A stretch of 39,560 nt of DNA. It comes from Nitrososphaerota archaeon. GTDB lineage: Archaea; Thermoproteota; Nitrososphaeria; Conexivisphaerales; Conexivisphaeraceae. Where the stretch lies: positions 1 to 39,560 of the forward strand of contig WYEM01000096.1 of the NCBI GenBank assembly GCA_009903775.1. The letters are read 5' to 3'. How positions within the stretch are numbered: position 1 is the stretch's first letter; every line of letters begins with the position of its first letter. The position numbers and the translations under genes are program-made. The notes under the pieces are model-generated. The model had not been told where the DNA came from. It saw nothing but the letters and a program-made list of their open reading frames with translations, and made no database searches. Below are positions 1-8,072 of this stretch, in pieces.

Positions 1-869
1 CCCCTCTCGACGCGCACCACCTCGAGCCGGCCGTAGGGCTCAGGGGGGGCGGTGGCCCCGGCCCTCAGGCGCAGCCTCCTGCGGGCGAACTCGCTCGTGG
101 AGGCCAGGAGCTCCTCGTGACCCCAGGGCCCGTCGACCCTCGAGCGGTATATGGAGCGCAGCTCCTCGAGGTCCTTCGCGGAGTCCACGGAGCGCCAGAG
201 GACCTCGGGGTCCGGCTCGGGGCGCGCCCCCAGCCTCCCCGCGGACGCGAGCCTCGGGAAGAGGTCCTCCTCGAGCGAGGAGGGGACCCCGAGGTCGCGG
301 CCCCACTCCAGGAGCTCCGCTAGGTCCGACACGTAGTAGGCCCCGCCGTTTATGTAGTAGGGGAGCACGGGCTTCTCCCTGAAGCTCACGACGCTGGTGC
401 CGCTGATCTCCAGTATCCCGTAGGGGGACCTCATGGGGACCGCGAGCATCGTCACCAGGTGCCCGCCGCCCGTCGAAGCCAGGGACCTGAGGTCGGCGTC
501 GGTCACCACGTCCCCGTTCATGACGAGGGCCGGGCCGCGGAGCGACAGGCCCTCGATCGCGTTCCTCAGCGCCCCCCAGGTGCCCAGGGGGCGGGAGGGG
601 TCCTCCCTGGAGTAGAGGACCTCCATCCCGTTCCAGGAGGAGCCGTAGCGGCCCTCTATGAGCTCCCCCAGGTAGCCGATGAGCAGGACGACGCGCCTCA
701 CGCCGGCGGCGCGCAGGTCGCCCAGCTGCTTGTCGAGGATCGTGTAGCCCTCCCTGAGCTCCAGGAGGGGCTTCGGCACCCTCTCCGTCAGGGGCCTGAG
801 CCTCTTCCCCTGGCCGCCCGCCAGGATGAGCGCCAGGTCGACCGCGGGCGCGGGCCGGGATGGGGGCAT
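1..869 (-). CDS. Sugar-1-phosphate nucleotidyltransferase (partial, 3' end beyond window)
   Basis: The reverse strand stays open from an ATG at 869 to the left edge, so the C-terminus is missing. The N-terminus carries the nucleotidyltransferase signature LILAGGQGKRLRPLTERVPKPLL (about residues 13-35), followed by a GTWGALRNAI segment, the metal-site motif VMNGDVVTD and INGGAYYV, in the order usual for glucose-1-phosphate thymidylyl/guanylyltransferases. It would activate a sugar phosphate with an NTP for glycan synthesis in the cytoplasm. A TATA-like element at 895-904 lies about 26-30 bases upstream. The upstream remnant at 900-1062 resembles a GmhA-type isomerase, so a heptose-type guanylyltransferase is possible, but the exact sugar and nucleotide cannot be read from the sequence. 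Confidence 0.85.
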   Translation of the reverse strand, partial: MPPSRPAPAVDLALILAGGQGKRLRPLTERVPKPLLELREGYTILDKQLGDLRAAGVRRVVLLIGYLGELIEGRYGSSWNGMEVLYSREDPSRPLGTWGALRNAIEGLSLRGPALVMNGDVVTDADLRSLASTGGGHLVTMLAVPMRSPYGILEISGTSVVSFREKPVLPYYINGGAYYVSDLAELLEWGRDLGVPSSLEEDLFPRLASAGRLGARPEPDPEVLWRSVDSAKDLEELRSIYRSRVDGPWGHEELLASTSEFARRRLRLRAGATAPPEPYGRLEVVRVER

Positions 870-894
870 CCCGCGATGCCCCTTGATCGGGCCC

Positions 895-904
895 CTGAAT
901 TAAA
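895..904 (-). promoter_or_regulatory. TATA-like box for the nucleotidyltransferase
   Basis: The reverse strand reads CTTTAATTC here, an AT-rich island in GC-rich sequence. It lies about 26-30 bases upstream of the ATG at 869, as for leaderless archaeal transcripts elsewhere in this window. Confidence 0.45.
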
Positions 905-1062
905 GGAATCGGCGCCGCCCGCGCTCCAGGCACCCCAGGAGCTTCCTGAAGCTGCTCAGCTCCCGAAGGGAATCCAGATTCGATTCATCGGCACACTTAG
1001 GCAGCATGCGCTTCTCGTAGCGCTCGTGCTGCCTCAGGTACTCGCTGATCTTGAGACCTCCC
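900..1062 (-). pseudogene. Remnant of a helical protein, possibly the N-terminal part of a GmhA-like sugar isomerase
   Basis: One reverse frame reads a protein-like segment with ISEYLRQHERYEKRML near its start and LRELSSFRKLLGCLERGRRRFL just before a TAA at 900-902. The ending resembles the helix that precedes the GNGGSA loop of SIS-domain phosphoheptose isomerases, but the loop itself is absent. No start codon is visible upstream, because the frame is cut at 1064 by the repeated surface-protein block. About 50 residues remain. The TAA also lies inside the proposed TATA box of the next gene. The assignment rests on pattern only, so it is tentative. Confidence 0.3.
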
Positions 1063-1063
1063 G

Positions 1064-1743
1064 GCGCGATTTAACCTTATTGATCCATATAAAAATATTG
1101 GATTGAAATAACCACTCAGCCGGCGGTCGCCGTGGCGGTCGCGTTGGACGCGGGTATCGTCATCACCGTTATCCCGTAGCTCTGCCCGGCGATCGGTGTG
1201 ATGGTGATCGTGATCGGCCCCGCCGATCCCTCGGTGTCCAGGCGCGGCCCGAGCGTTATCGTGCCCTCGAACGTGAACGTGGCGCTCTGCCCGGGCCCCA
1301 GCGTGTAGCCGGACACGTTGAGGATCGGCGCGTGCTCCCCCTCGTCGGGGGCGTTGTGTGCCGCGTCGGAGTCGGCGAGGGCCGGCGCCGCCGCGGGCCA
1401 CCCCTGCGACCCACTGCTCATCTTGGAGCCGGGAAGGCCCGAGGAGGACGGCGGCGTGGAGTTCCAGCGCCACAGCTGGGTCGCGTTCACGAACGTGGTG
1501 CCGTTGGGCCCCGCTATGACGATGTGGTTCGGCCCGCTGCGGCTCATGTTCCCCCACCACTCATTCATCTCGTGATCGAACTCCTTCCCGTTGCCCTCCC
1601 ACTGCACGTTGAACTCCTTCGCCTTGGCGTGCGGCGGCAGGAACCACTTCGCCTCCAGGTGAGGCGCCGCCGCCTCGAGGGCGGGCACGAGCTGGGTGCC
1701 GTTCGCGAAGAACACCATGTGCATCCTCGCCGTGGCGCCGCTC
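1064..1743 (-). repeat. Partial direct repeat of the DUF4382-like surface-protein gene (copy of 10747-11455)
   Basis: This block matches 10747-11455 in long identical stretches and in the same orientation. It includes the last ~215 codons of the gene at 10804-12282, its stop and about 50 bases of 3' flank. The flank carries a T-rich tract (AATATTTTTAT on the reverse strand) and a GGTTAAATCG TATA-like motif. The homology stops abruptly at 1743/11455 (GCGCCGCTC in both). Copy and source differ most in one central segment (about 1310-1500), while both flanks are conserved. The signal peptide, the linker and the N-terminal domain are not present in the copy. Confidence 0.9.
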
Positions 1744-1832
1744 TGGACCCCCAGGAACATAGCGATGACCGCGGCGACCCTGATCCCGGCCCTCCAGCCG
1801 CTCCTGCTGGGCTGGTACTTCAGGAGGTACAT
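1116..1832 (-). pseudogene. Truncated C-terminal copy of the sequon-rich surface protein, fused to unrelated 5' sequence
   Basis: The 238-residue frame has two parts. Residues from about 31 onward match the C-terminal part of the protein encoded at 10804-12282 (MHMVFFANGTQLVPALEAAA at the start, VMTIPASNATATATAG at the end). Residues 1-30 are antisense to the gene tail at 1744-1953. By chance this antisense stretch reads like a hydrophobic export signal (AGIRVAAVIAMFLGVQSG). No TATA-like box lies about 26 bases upstream of 1832, so it is probably silent. The copy keeps about seven N-glycosylation sequons. It lacks the histidine-rich stretch of the full gene and carries NATQLWRWNST in its place. 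Confidence 0.75.
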
Positions 1833-1953
1833 CAGGAGCGCGGGGCTCCCCCCGATGGAGGCCCTGGAGATGTCATCGGTCGAGGTCCTGAGGCAGTTCC
1901 TCAGGTACTCTGGGATGATCCACCAGCTGATCAGGGGCGGGTACTACCGATGA
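1744..1953 (+). pseudogene. C-terminal tail of a truncated glycan-operon gene
   Basis: The plus strand encodes about 69 protein-like residues beginning WTPRNIAMTAATLIPALQ, with a short hydrophobic stretch and an ending LRYSGMIHQLIRGGYYR. Its TGA overlaps the ATG of the next gene (ATGA at 1950-1953), the usual sign of translational coupling in one operon. The 5' part is missing because the sequence switches to the surface-protein repeat at 1743. The family is not recognisable from this tail. The nearby genes suggest a membrane-associated glycan synthesis protein. Confidence 0.5.
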
Positions 1954-2953
1954 GGATACTGATGGTGTCGCCGCGGGTGACGGGAATAGGGGGTGTGGCT
2001 CAGCACGTCGGGAGGCTCATCGAGCTCCTGAGGGGGGACGGCCACGAGGTCGACGTGATATCGGTGGAGGGCACGCCGCACGTGCCCCTCAAGGGGCTCT
2101 ACAACCCGTCCTTCATGGCATCCTCCTACCTGAGCGCCCTCGCCCGCAGGCTGAGGGGGGAGGGCTACGACGTCGCGCACGCGCACAACTTCCCGGCCTG
2201 GCCGGCCGCCTCGGCCTCCCGCGCGGGCAGGAGGATACTGACCGTGCACGGGATCTTCTCCTCCCAGCACAGGGAGCTCCACGGGGCCCTGGCCGGGTCC
2301 GCCGCCGGGCGCCTGGAGAGGGCCTGGGCGAGGTCCGCCGACGCGCTGACCTGCGTCTCGCGCAGGGCGTGCGAGCACTACTCCAGGTACGCGAGGCGCG
2401 CCGTCTGGATACCCAACGCGGTGGATCCGGAGGCGATGCCGCGCGAGGGGATCACGATCGGGGACCCGCAGGTGGTCTACGTGGGGAGGCTCAGCAGGGA
2501 GAAGGGGGTGGACGTGCTCGCTGAGGCCGCGGGGCTCCTGCCCCGGGAGGTCACCCTGGTGATAGTGGGCTCGGGGGACGAGGGGCTCATCGGGAGGGCC
2601 CTGGGGCTCCCGAACGTCAGGTACGTCGGATACCAGCCGCACGAGGCGGCGCTCAGGTACATCAGGGGGAGCAGGGCTCTCGTGCTGCCCTCGAGGCAGG
2701 AGGGGATGCCGACGGCCGCGCTGGAGGCGATGGCGATGGGGTGCCGGTGGTGGCCTCCGACATACCGGAGCTGAGGGAGCTCAGCGAGAACATGGTCTTC
2801 TTCCGCGCGGGCGACCCCCGCGCGCTGGCGGAGGCGATCTCGCGCGTCCTGGCTGAGGGGTTCCCCCGGGCGGCGGCCGCGAGGGAGGAGGTCGAGAGGA
2901 CCTACTCGTGGCGCTCGGTCTACGCAAGGTACCTGGAGGTCTACCGCGGATGA
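1950..2953 (+). CDS. GT4-family glycosyltransferase (single frameshift near 2739)
   Basis: This gene codes for a retaining GT-B glycosyltransferase that would add a sugar to a lipid-linked or surface glycan in the cytoplasm. The N-terminal domain starts MRILMVSPRVTGIGGVAQHV. The C-terminal domain has VVYVGRLSREKGVDVL and the EX7E motif (EGMPTAALEAMAMG). At about 2739 the frame breaks in a run of four G. One extra G would restore GVPVVASDIPELREL and continue to the TGA at 2951-2953. It starts at an ATG overlapping the stop of the upstream tail and ends by ATGA overlap with the epimerase. The frameshift may be a real mutation or a homopolymer sequencing error. Without the repair, the product would stop at 2774 and lack the last ~60 residues. 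Confidence 0.85.
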
Positions 2954-3839
2954 GGATCCTGGTGACGGGGGCGGCGGGGTTCATAGGGTCGCGGCTGGCG
3001 GCCGCGCTCAGGGCGAGGGGGCACGAGGTGGTGGGGGTGGACATCAGGGGAGGGGTGGAGGTCGTCGACGTGAGGGACCTGGGGGCGCTCTCCGGGCTCG
3101 CCTCGCGCCTCCGCCCGGACGCGGTGGCCCACTTGGCCGCCCTCATAAGCGCCCCCGAGAGCCTGGAGAGGCCCGCGGAGTACTTGGAGGACAACGTGAT
3201 GGGGACCGTGAACGCGCTGGAGGCGGCTAGGAGGTCCGGCGCCGGGAGGTTCCTCTACTTCAGCTCCGTGGCCGTCTACGGGGAGCCGTCGGAGCTCCCG
3301 CTCAGGGAGGACTCCCCCCTGAACCCTGTGAAGCCGTACGGGCTGTTGAAGGCGATGGGGGAGGAGGCGGTGAGGGGCTACGGCAGGTTCTACGGGCTGG
3401 GGTACGTGATCCTGAGGCCGAGCAACGTCTACGGGCCGGGCCAGAGCCCGGAGTACGCGGGCGTGATCGAGTCGTTCGCGAGGGCGATCGCGGAGGGGAG
3501 GAGGCCCGTGATCCACGGGGACGGGGGGCAGACGAGGGACTTCGTCCACGTGGACGACGTCGTGGAGGCGGCGGCGCTGGCGCTGGAGTCCGGGGTCCGG
3601 GGGCGCACGTACAACGTGTCGAGCGGGAGGTCCATCTCGATCAACGAGCTCGCGCGCATCTTCGAGGAGGCCCTGGGGAGGGGGATCGAGTTCGAGCGCG
3701 GCCCCCGAGGCCCGGGGACATTTATAGATCTGAGGTGTCGAACGAGCTGATATCGAGGGAGCTGGGGTGGAGGCCCAGGGTGGACCTGAGGGAGGGGATA
3801 AGGGGGGTCCTGAGGGCGCACGGGGTGCAGCTGATGTGA
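2950..3839 (+). CDS. NAD-dependent nucleotide-sugar epimerase/dehydratase (single frameshift near 3703)
   Basis: This is an extended short-chain dehydrogenase of the UDP-glucose 4-epimerase family. It has the NAD-binding motif TGAAGFIGS at residues 6-14, FSSVAVYGE, the catalytic YGLLK (YxxxK) and the substrate segment RPSNVYGPGQ. The frame breaks in a run of five C near 3703. Adding one C restores the family-typical RPGDIYRSEVS and a tail ending GVQLM at the TGA at 3837-3839. Unrepaired, the protein stops at 3750 after 266 residues from this start. It is coupled to the GT4 gene by ATGA overlap. The exact sugar epimerised is not evident. Confidence 0.85.
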
Positions 3840-4781
3840 TCGTCGCGCCCCGCGCTCCACATGAAGCTGATCTCGCGCGAACTGGGCGTATATGGAGGCC
3901 AGCAGCCTGACTGCTGGGCTCCTCCTGAGCGAGGCGATCATCCATGCGAGATAGGCGGGCGTCGACGTGCGGACGCCCATCTTCCTCAGCCTGTGGAAGT
4001 TCCTCGCGCGATCGTATTGGGACCAGAACTCCTGATAGGGACCGTACCTCCGTGTGAGCAATGGGTGGTCGGAGATGTGCAGGACCGCGGGGCAGCGGGC
4101 GGGATCCCTGCACAGACAGGCGCGATAGCCGGAGATGACCGCGCGCAGCGCCAGGAAATCCTCGTAGTGGGCGCACCTCCTGCTGCCGCCGTAGAGCTCC
4201 GCCAGCCGCGAGCCGAGCACCGCCTCCCTCCTGAATCCCATGTTGGCGCCCACGAATCCGAGCGACTGGACGATCCTGCCCTCCGGATCGCATCTGGAGA
4301 AGACCTGCCCAGCTACTGAGAACGCGGCGCAGTAATCCTCGAGCCCGGCGATCGGCCTCCTGTAGAATGCCTCCCGGCCCGGGCGCCAGGCATCGCGCCG
4401 CGCGGACGGCGCGGGCTTCCCGTCGACGACGCGCGCGGGCACGACGACGCCGGAGATGCCGCCGCACCGATCGACGCGCCCGAAGAGCGACTCGTACCTC
4501 TCGATCCAGCGCGCGTCCGCCACGGCGTCGTCGTCCAGGAAGAGCACGACGTCGCCCCGGGAGAGCCTTATCCCCATCTCGACGGCCACCGCGACGTTCC
4601 CCCAGCGCTGCACTGCGACCCTCAGGGGCAGATCCCCCTCGTACCTACGCAGCACCTCCTCGGATCCATCGCCGGACGGCTTCAGGACCACCAGAACCTC
4701 GTCCGGGCGCCGCGACTGCCTCAGGAGGCTGTCCAGGGCCATCGGGAGGCTCCAGGCCCTCCTGTAGGTGGGGATGGCCAC
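3429..4781 (-). CDS. GT2-family glycosyltransferase with an unusually long antisense tail
   Basis: The N-terminal domain has AIPTYRRAWSLPMALDSLLRQ and the metal-binding motif FLDDDAVAD, typical of inverting GT-A (GT2) glycosyltransferases. A conserved HYEDF segment follows. The only near-end start is GTG at 4779-4781, preceded by GAGG. Recognisable protein ends near 3850 (IYAQFARDQ). Beyond that there is no stop on this strand until 3429, so the frame runs about 410 bases antisense through the epimerase gene. The true stop has probably been lost or shifted, although an antisense-extended product cannot be excluded. It is divergent from the next GT4 gene. Confidence 0.75.
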   Translation of the reverse strand: MAIPTYRRAWSLPMALDSLLRQSRRPDEVLVVLKPSGDGSEEVLRRYEGDLPLRVAVQRWGNVAVAVEMGIRLSRGDVVLFLDDDAVADARWIERYESLFGRVDRCGGISGVVVPARVVDGKPAPSARRDAWRPGREAFYRRPIAGLEDYCAAFSVAGQVFSRCDPEGRIVQSLGFVGANMGFRREAVLGSRLAELYGGSRRCAHYEDFLALRAVISGYRACLCRDPARCPAVLHISDHPLLTRRYGPYQEFWSQYDRARNFHRLRKMGVRTSTPAYLAWMIASLRRSPAVRLLASIYAQFARDQLHVERGARRSHQLHPVRPQDPPYPLPQVHPGPPPQLPRYQLVRHLRSINVPGPRGPRSNSIPLPRASSKMRASSLIEMDLPLDTLYVRPRTPDSSASAAASTTSSTWTKSLVCPPSPWITGLLPSAIALANDSITPAYSGLWPGP

Positions 4782-4862
4782 CGATATCCTCGTGCCAGCG
4801 CCACCGGTTCCCGCACCTCACATGCTGCCGCCGGAGGATCTTAATCCTTCAGGCGCGCGGCG

Positions 4863-4873
4863 GAAAGCTTACT
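4863..4873 (+). promoter_or_regulatory. TATA-like box for the second GT4 gene
   Basis: AAAGCTTACTT lies about 20-26 bases before the ATG at 4888, in the divergent spacer between two glycosyltransferases. This placement decides in favour of that start over upstream in-frame codons. Confidence 0.45.
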
Positions 4874-4887
4874 TGAATCCGCGGCGA

Positions 4888-6141
4888 ATGCCATGCGTGC
4901 ACGTGGCGATATTCACGCCCGCGGACAACTTGACCGGCGGAAATTATCGCACGTTCAGGATCCTCGAGGAATACCCCAGGGGGAAATACGCGCTCATGAT
5001 GCCCGGGGATGCAATCGAGAGGCTCAGGAGGGATTTCGGCGGGGTCCGCGTGGGGCGGCGGACGCTGTCGGAGATCCTGGACGAGGCGATCGCGCTTCGC
5101 CCGCTGGGACGCGCGTCGGCGCTGGGCTATGTCCGGTACGCGGAGTACGCCGCGCGGGAGGCCGCGCGCGCCGGCGCGGATCTGCTGTACTTCCCTCACG
5201 AGCACGCATACATGCCGCTCGGGTTCAGGTTATCCGGCGTCAGGTGGACCGAGCTGCTCCAGTTGACGCCGATCGTAGGTTCGCTCCCGCTGGACGAGGG
5301 GAGCGGCCTGCGGCTGTTCCTGCGCAACATGGAAGCCCGCGGCTATAGCCCCTCGAAATCGCTCAAGGGATACGCCAGGCTGAAGCTGATGGAGGCGGCG
5401 CTCAGGGGCATGAGGCTTCTCGCCGTGTCGAGGTCCATCCCGTACGAGCTGGAGAGGCTGGGGATCGACCTGGACGTCGCGGCGCTGGACCCCGGGGTCG
5501 GCGTGGACCCGTGCCCCGGGCGCGATCCCGGGGAGAGGGACGTGGACGTCGCCTTCTTCTCCAGGGTGACCCGCGATAAGGGGATATTCGATTTCCTGGG
5601 GGCGTTCGCGCTGCTGAGGAGGAGGGTGCCCGGGGCGAGGGGGCTGGTGATCGGCTTCGCCTCGAGCGAGGCGGGGGAGGCGGCGCGCGCCGAGGCGGGG
5701 CGCCTGGGGATCCTGGATTCCCTCGAATTCGCGTTCAACGCGCCGAGGCGGGATGTCCACGCGATCCTGTCGCGCGCCAGGCTGCTGCTATATCCGTCCC
5801 TGACGGACGCGTTCCCCCTGTCGCTGCTGGAGTCCCTGTCCTGCGGGGTCCCGGCGGTGGCGTACGACATACCGGCCATCAGGCTAAACTACAACACGCC
5901 GGCCGTGGAGAGGGTCAGGCCGCTCGACCGCGCCGGGATGGCGCTCAGGGCGGCAGAGATCCTCGAGGAGGGCAGATGGGAGGAGATGGGGAGGGCGGGC
6001 GCGGAGTTCTCGGGCAGGTTCACGTGGGAGGCCGCCCGGGGCGCCGAGTGGGACGCCCTCAGGAGGATCGCGGACGCTGATGATTCCCGAGGCGACCGCT
6101 CGCACCCCCTTCGCCCAGCAGCTCCCTCGTCGCCCTCCTGA
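4888..6141 (+). CDS. GT4-family glycosyltransferase
   Basis: A protein of about 417 residues with a GT-B layout. The N-terminal part reads MPCVHVAIFTPADNLTGGNYRTF. The C-terminal nucleotide-sugar domain has VDVAFFSRVTRDKGIFDFLGAF and DAFPLSLLESLSCGVPAVAYD, in which an Asp takes the place of the first Glu of the usual EX7E motif. It would transfer a sugar during surface-glycan assembly. The frame is open further upstream, but the ATG at 4888 matches the TATA-like box and the start of domain similarity. The last ~27 codons overlap the 3' end of the convergent epimerase gene by 83 bases and do not look conserved. Confidence 0.85.
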   Translation: MPCVHVAIFTPADNLTGGNYRTFRILEEYPRGKYALMMPGDAIERLRRDFGGVRVGRRTLSEILDEAIALRPLGRASALGYVRYAEYAAREAARAGADLLYFPHEHAYMPLGFRLSGVRWTELLQLTPIVGSLPLDEGSGLRLFLRNMEARGYSPSKSLKGYARLKLMEAALRGMRLLAVSRSIPYELERLGIDLDVAALDPGVGVDPCPGRDPGERDVDVAFFSRVTRDKGIFDFLGAFALLRRRVPGARGLVIGFASSEAGEAARAEAGRLGILDSLEFAFNAPRRDVHAILSRARLLLYPSLTDAFPLSLLESLSCGVPAVAYDIPAIRLNYNTPAVERVRPLDRAGMALRAAEILEEGRWEEMGRAGAEFSGRFTWEAARGAEWDALRRIADADDSRGDRSHPLRPAAPSSPS

Positions 6142-7042
6142 CCGCGCCCTCGGACCCCAGCCTGGGCCTCCAGCCGAGCCCCTCGATCCTCGAGACGTCC
6201 AGCTGCATGACCTTGACGTCCCCTATCCATCCCCTCCCCTCCGGCCCCCCGACCGGCCTCACCTTCACGCCCCTCAGCCCCATCTCCTCAATCACTATCC
6301 TAGCTATGTCGAGCACGCTGATGCGGTCCTCCGATCCCACGTTGTAGATGGACACCCTGTCCCGGGATCCATCGGCGCCGATCAGCATAGCATCGACGCA
6401 GTCGTCGACGTGGAGGTATGACTTGGACTGCGTGCCGTCCCCCAGGACCTCCAGCTCCCCCGGGTTCGACATGAGCTTCCCTATGAAGTCGTATATCACC
6501 CCGTGCCCGGACCTGGATCCCACGATGTTGGCGAGGCGGAAGATGACGGCCCTGAAGCCGTAGGAGTAAGCGTACGCCGATATCATCGCCTCCGCTGCGA
6601 GCTTGGTGGCGCCGTAGACCGAGATTGGCATCAGGGGGCCGTAGTCCTCGGGCGTAGGGATCGCCGACGGCTCCCCGTAGACCGTCGACGTGGAAGCGAA
6701 CGCCAGGACCCTGGCGCCGGACCTCCTGGCGTACTCGAGGACGTTGAAGGTCGCGAGCACGTTCCTCCTGTAGTGCCTCCCGGGGTCCGCGGAGCCGGTC
6801 CTGACCTCGGGGTCCGCTGCCAGGTGGTAGATGGCGTCCACGCTCCCTATGTCGGGGACTCCCTCCGAGAGGTCCGCCCTCAGGAACTTGAACTCGGGGC
6901 GACCCGCCCACCTGGACAGGTTCCCCAGCGAGCCCGAGGATAGGTCGTCTACTACTATCACCTCCTCGCCCCTCTCCATCAGCCTATCCACAAGGTGGGA
7001 GCCTATGAATCCGGCTCCCCCGGTCACCAGGACCCTCGCCAC
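6059..7042 (-). CDS. NAD-dependent nucleotide-sugar epimerase (UDP-glucose 4-epimerase family)
   Basis: An intact protein of 327 residues. The NAD-binding motif VTGGAGFIGSHLVD is at residues 6-19. ASTSTVYGE and the catalytic YGATK (YxxxK) follow, then FRLANIVG and SKSYLHVDDCVDAM. It probably interconverts NDP-hexoses or a related sugar nucleotide for the glycosyltransferases around it. It starts at GTG 7040-7042. A TATA-like box at 7064-7072 fits a leaderless message. It ends by an 83-base convergent overlap with the GT4 gene. It is the only one of three epimerase genes in the island without damage. Confidence 0.9.
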   Translation of the reverse strand: MARVLVTGGAGFIGSHLVDRLMERGEEVIVVDDLSSGSLGNLSRWAGRPEFKFLRADLSEGVPDIGSVDAIYHLAADPEVRTGSADPGRHYRRNVLATFNVLEYARRSGARVLAFASTSTVYGEPSAIPTPEDYGPLMPISVYGATKLAAEAMISAYAYSYGFRAVIFRLANIVGSRSGHGVIYDFIGKLMSNPGELEVLGDGTQSKSYLHVDDCVDAMLIGADGSRDRVSIYNVGSEDRISVLDIARIVIEEMGLRGVKVRPVGGPEGRGWIGDVKVMQLDVSRIEGLGWRPRLGSEGAVRRATRELLGEGGASGRLGNHQRPRSS

Positions 7043-7063
7043 GCTGATCCCATGCGCCGACCA

Positions 7064-7117
7064 CTCATAAACGTTCCAGGCGCGGGCGGCGATATATCAC
7101 GCCCTGCAAAGTTAAAT
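7064..7117. promoter_or_regulatory. Divergent promoter pair between the epimerase and GT2 genes
   Basis: Two TATA-like boxes face away from each other. CGTTTATGA on the reverse strand (7064-7072) lies about 26 bases before the GTG at 7042. AAAGTTAAAT on the plus strand (7108-7117) lies about 27 bases before the GTG at 7140. The equal spacing supports leaderless transcription of both genes. Confidence 0.6.
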
Positions 7118-7139
7118 TGCGGGCACGCGCGAATCGCGC

Positions 7140-8069
7140 GTGCAGCGGGAAAGCGGACTCCCGAGGGTCTCTGTGATCGTGCGTGCGTACAACTCGGAGC
7201 GGTACATCGGGAAGGCGCTGGACTCGGTGCTCGCGCAGTCGTACGCGGGGCCCATAGATATAATCGTGCTCTATGACAGGGGGACCGCCGACGGGACCGC
7301 GCGGGTGCTGGGCGCGTACGGGGACGTCAAGGCCCCCAACAGGAGCGTGGCCGTCGTTGAGCACGAGCACACGACGCCGTTCAGGGCGCTTCAGATCGGC
7401 CTGGAGCGCGCGCTCGGAGGTCCCTCTGATTACGTGGGATTCCTCGACAGCGACAACGCGATGGATGGGGCGTACCTGGAAAGGGCCATCGAGGCGGCCT
7501 CGAGGAGCGGGGCGACGTTCCTCTTCAGCGAACTTGAGCTAATCGATGAGGAGGGCCGGCCCCTGGGCCGCAGGTTCCCGGAGGTGCCGAGGGAGGATCC
7601 GTACGATGCCGCGCGGCTGATCAGGGGCAACTGGGTGGACGTCAACGGGATCGTCATTGAGCGCGGATGCGCCGCGGAGATCGCCGGCGGGCTCGCGCGT
7701 CTGTTCCACAGGTACTTCGACTGGATATTCGAGGACTGGCTGATGGCAATGCTAGCCTTCGACGCCTGCCGCCCGCTGTTCATCGATCATGTGAGGAACT
7801 ACTACAGGCACCACGGCGGGAACCTGACGTATGGCGTCGGCGGAGATCGCTACAAGGTGATGCTCAAGCTGGAGAGGGACCTGAAGACGCTGGCGGCGTA
7901 CGACGCGCTCGTGGAGATGGACGCCCGGCGGAGGAGGGCGTGGGAGATCTCCGCGCTCAGGAGGCAGCAGGCCCTCCTGCGCATCCTCGAGGGCCGGGGC
8001 GGCTGGACGATGAGATTCGTTAGTCTCGTCTCCCGGGCCGCAAGGAAGGCGGCCGAGCTGGGAGTGTAG
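7140..8069 (+). CDS. GT2-family glycosyltransferase
   Basis: A protein of 309 residues with the GT-A start VSVIVRAYNSERYIGKALDSVLAQ and the metal-binding FLDSDNAMDGAYL (DxD-type). Later it has ELELIDEEGRPLG and the conserved acidic segment FDWIFEDWLMAML. It would add a sugar from a nucleotide donor at the cytoplasmic membrane face. The GTG start at 7140 is fixed by the TATA-like box 27 bases upstream. It ends three bases before the TTG start of the flavoenzyme, so the two are probably co-transcribed. The donor and acceptor sugars are unknown. Confidence 0.88.
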   Translation: MQRESGLPRVSVIVRAYNSERYIGKALDSVLAQSYAGPIDIIVLYDRGTADGTARVLGAYGDVKAPNRSVAVVEHEHTTPFRALQIGLERALGGPSDYVGFLDSDNAMDGAYLERAIEAASRSGATFLFSELELIDEEGRPLGRRFPEVPREDPYDAARLIRGNWVDVNGIVIERGCAAEIAGGLARLFHRYFDWIFEDWLMAMLAFDACRPLFIDHVRNYYRHHGGNLTYGVGGDRYKVMLKLERDLKTLAAYDALVEMDARRRRAWEISALRRQQALLRILEGRGGWTMRFVSLVSRAARKAAELGV

Positions 8070-8072
8070 GAA

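Noticed and set aside
3840-8070. Recent transfer of the central glycan genes, judged from a different codon flavour
   Set aside because: By eye this part uses more CGC/GAT and fewer AGG codons than its neighbours, but this was not counted and the shift is modest. A computed codon-usage profile would be needed.
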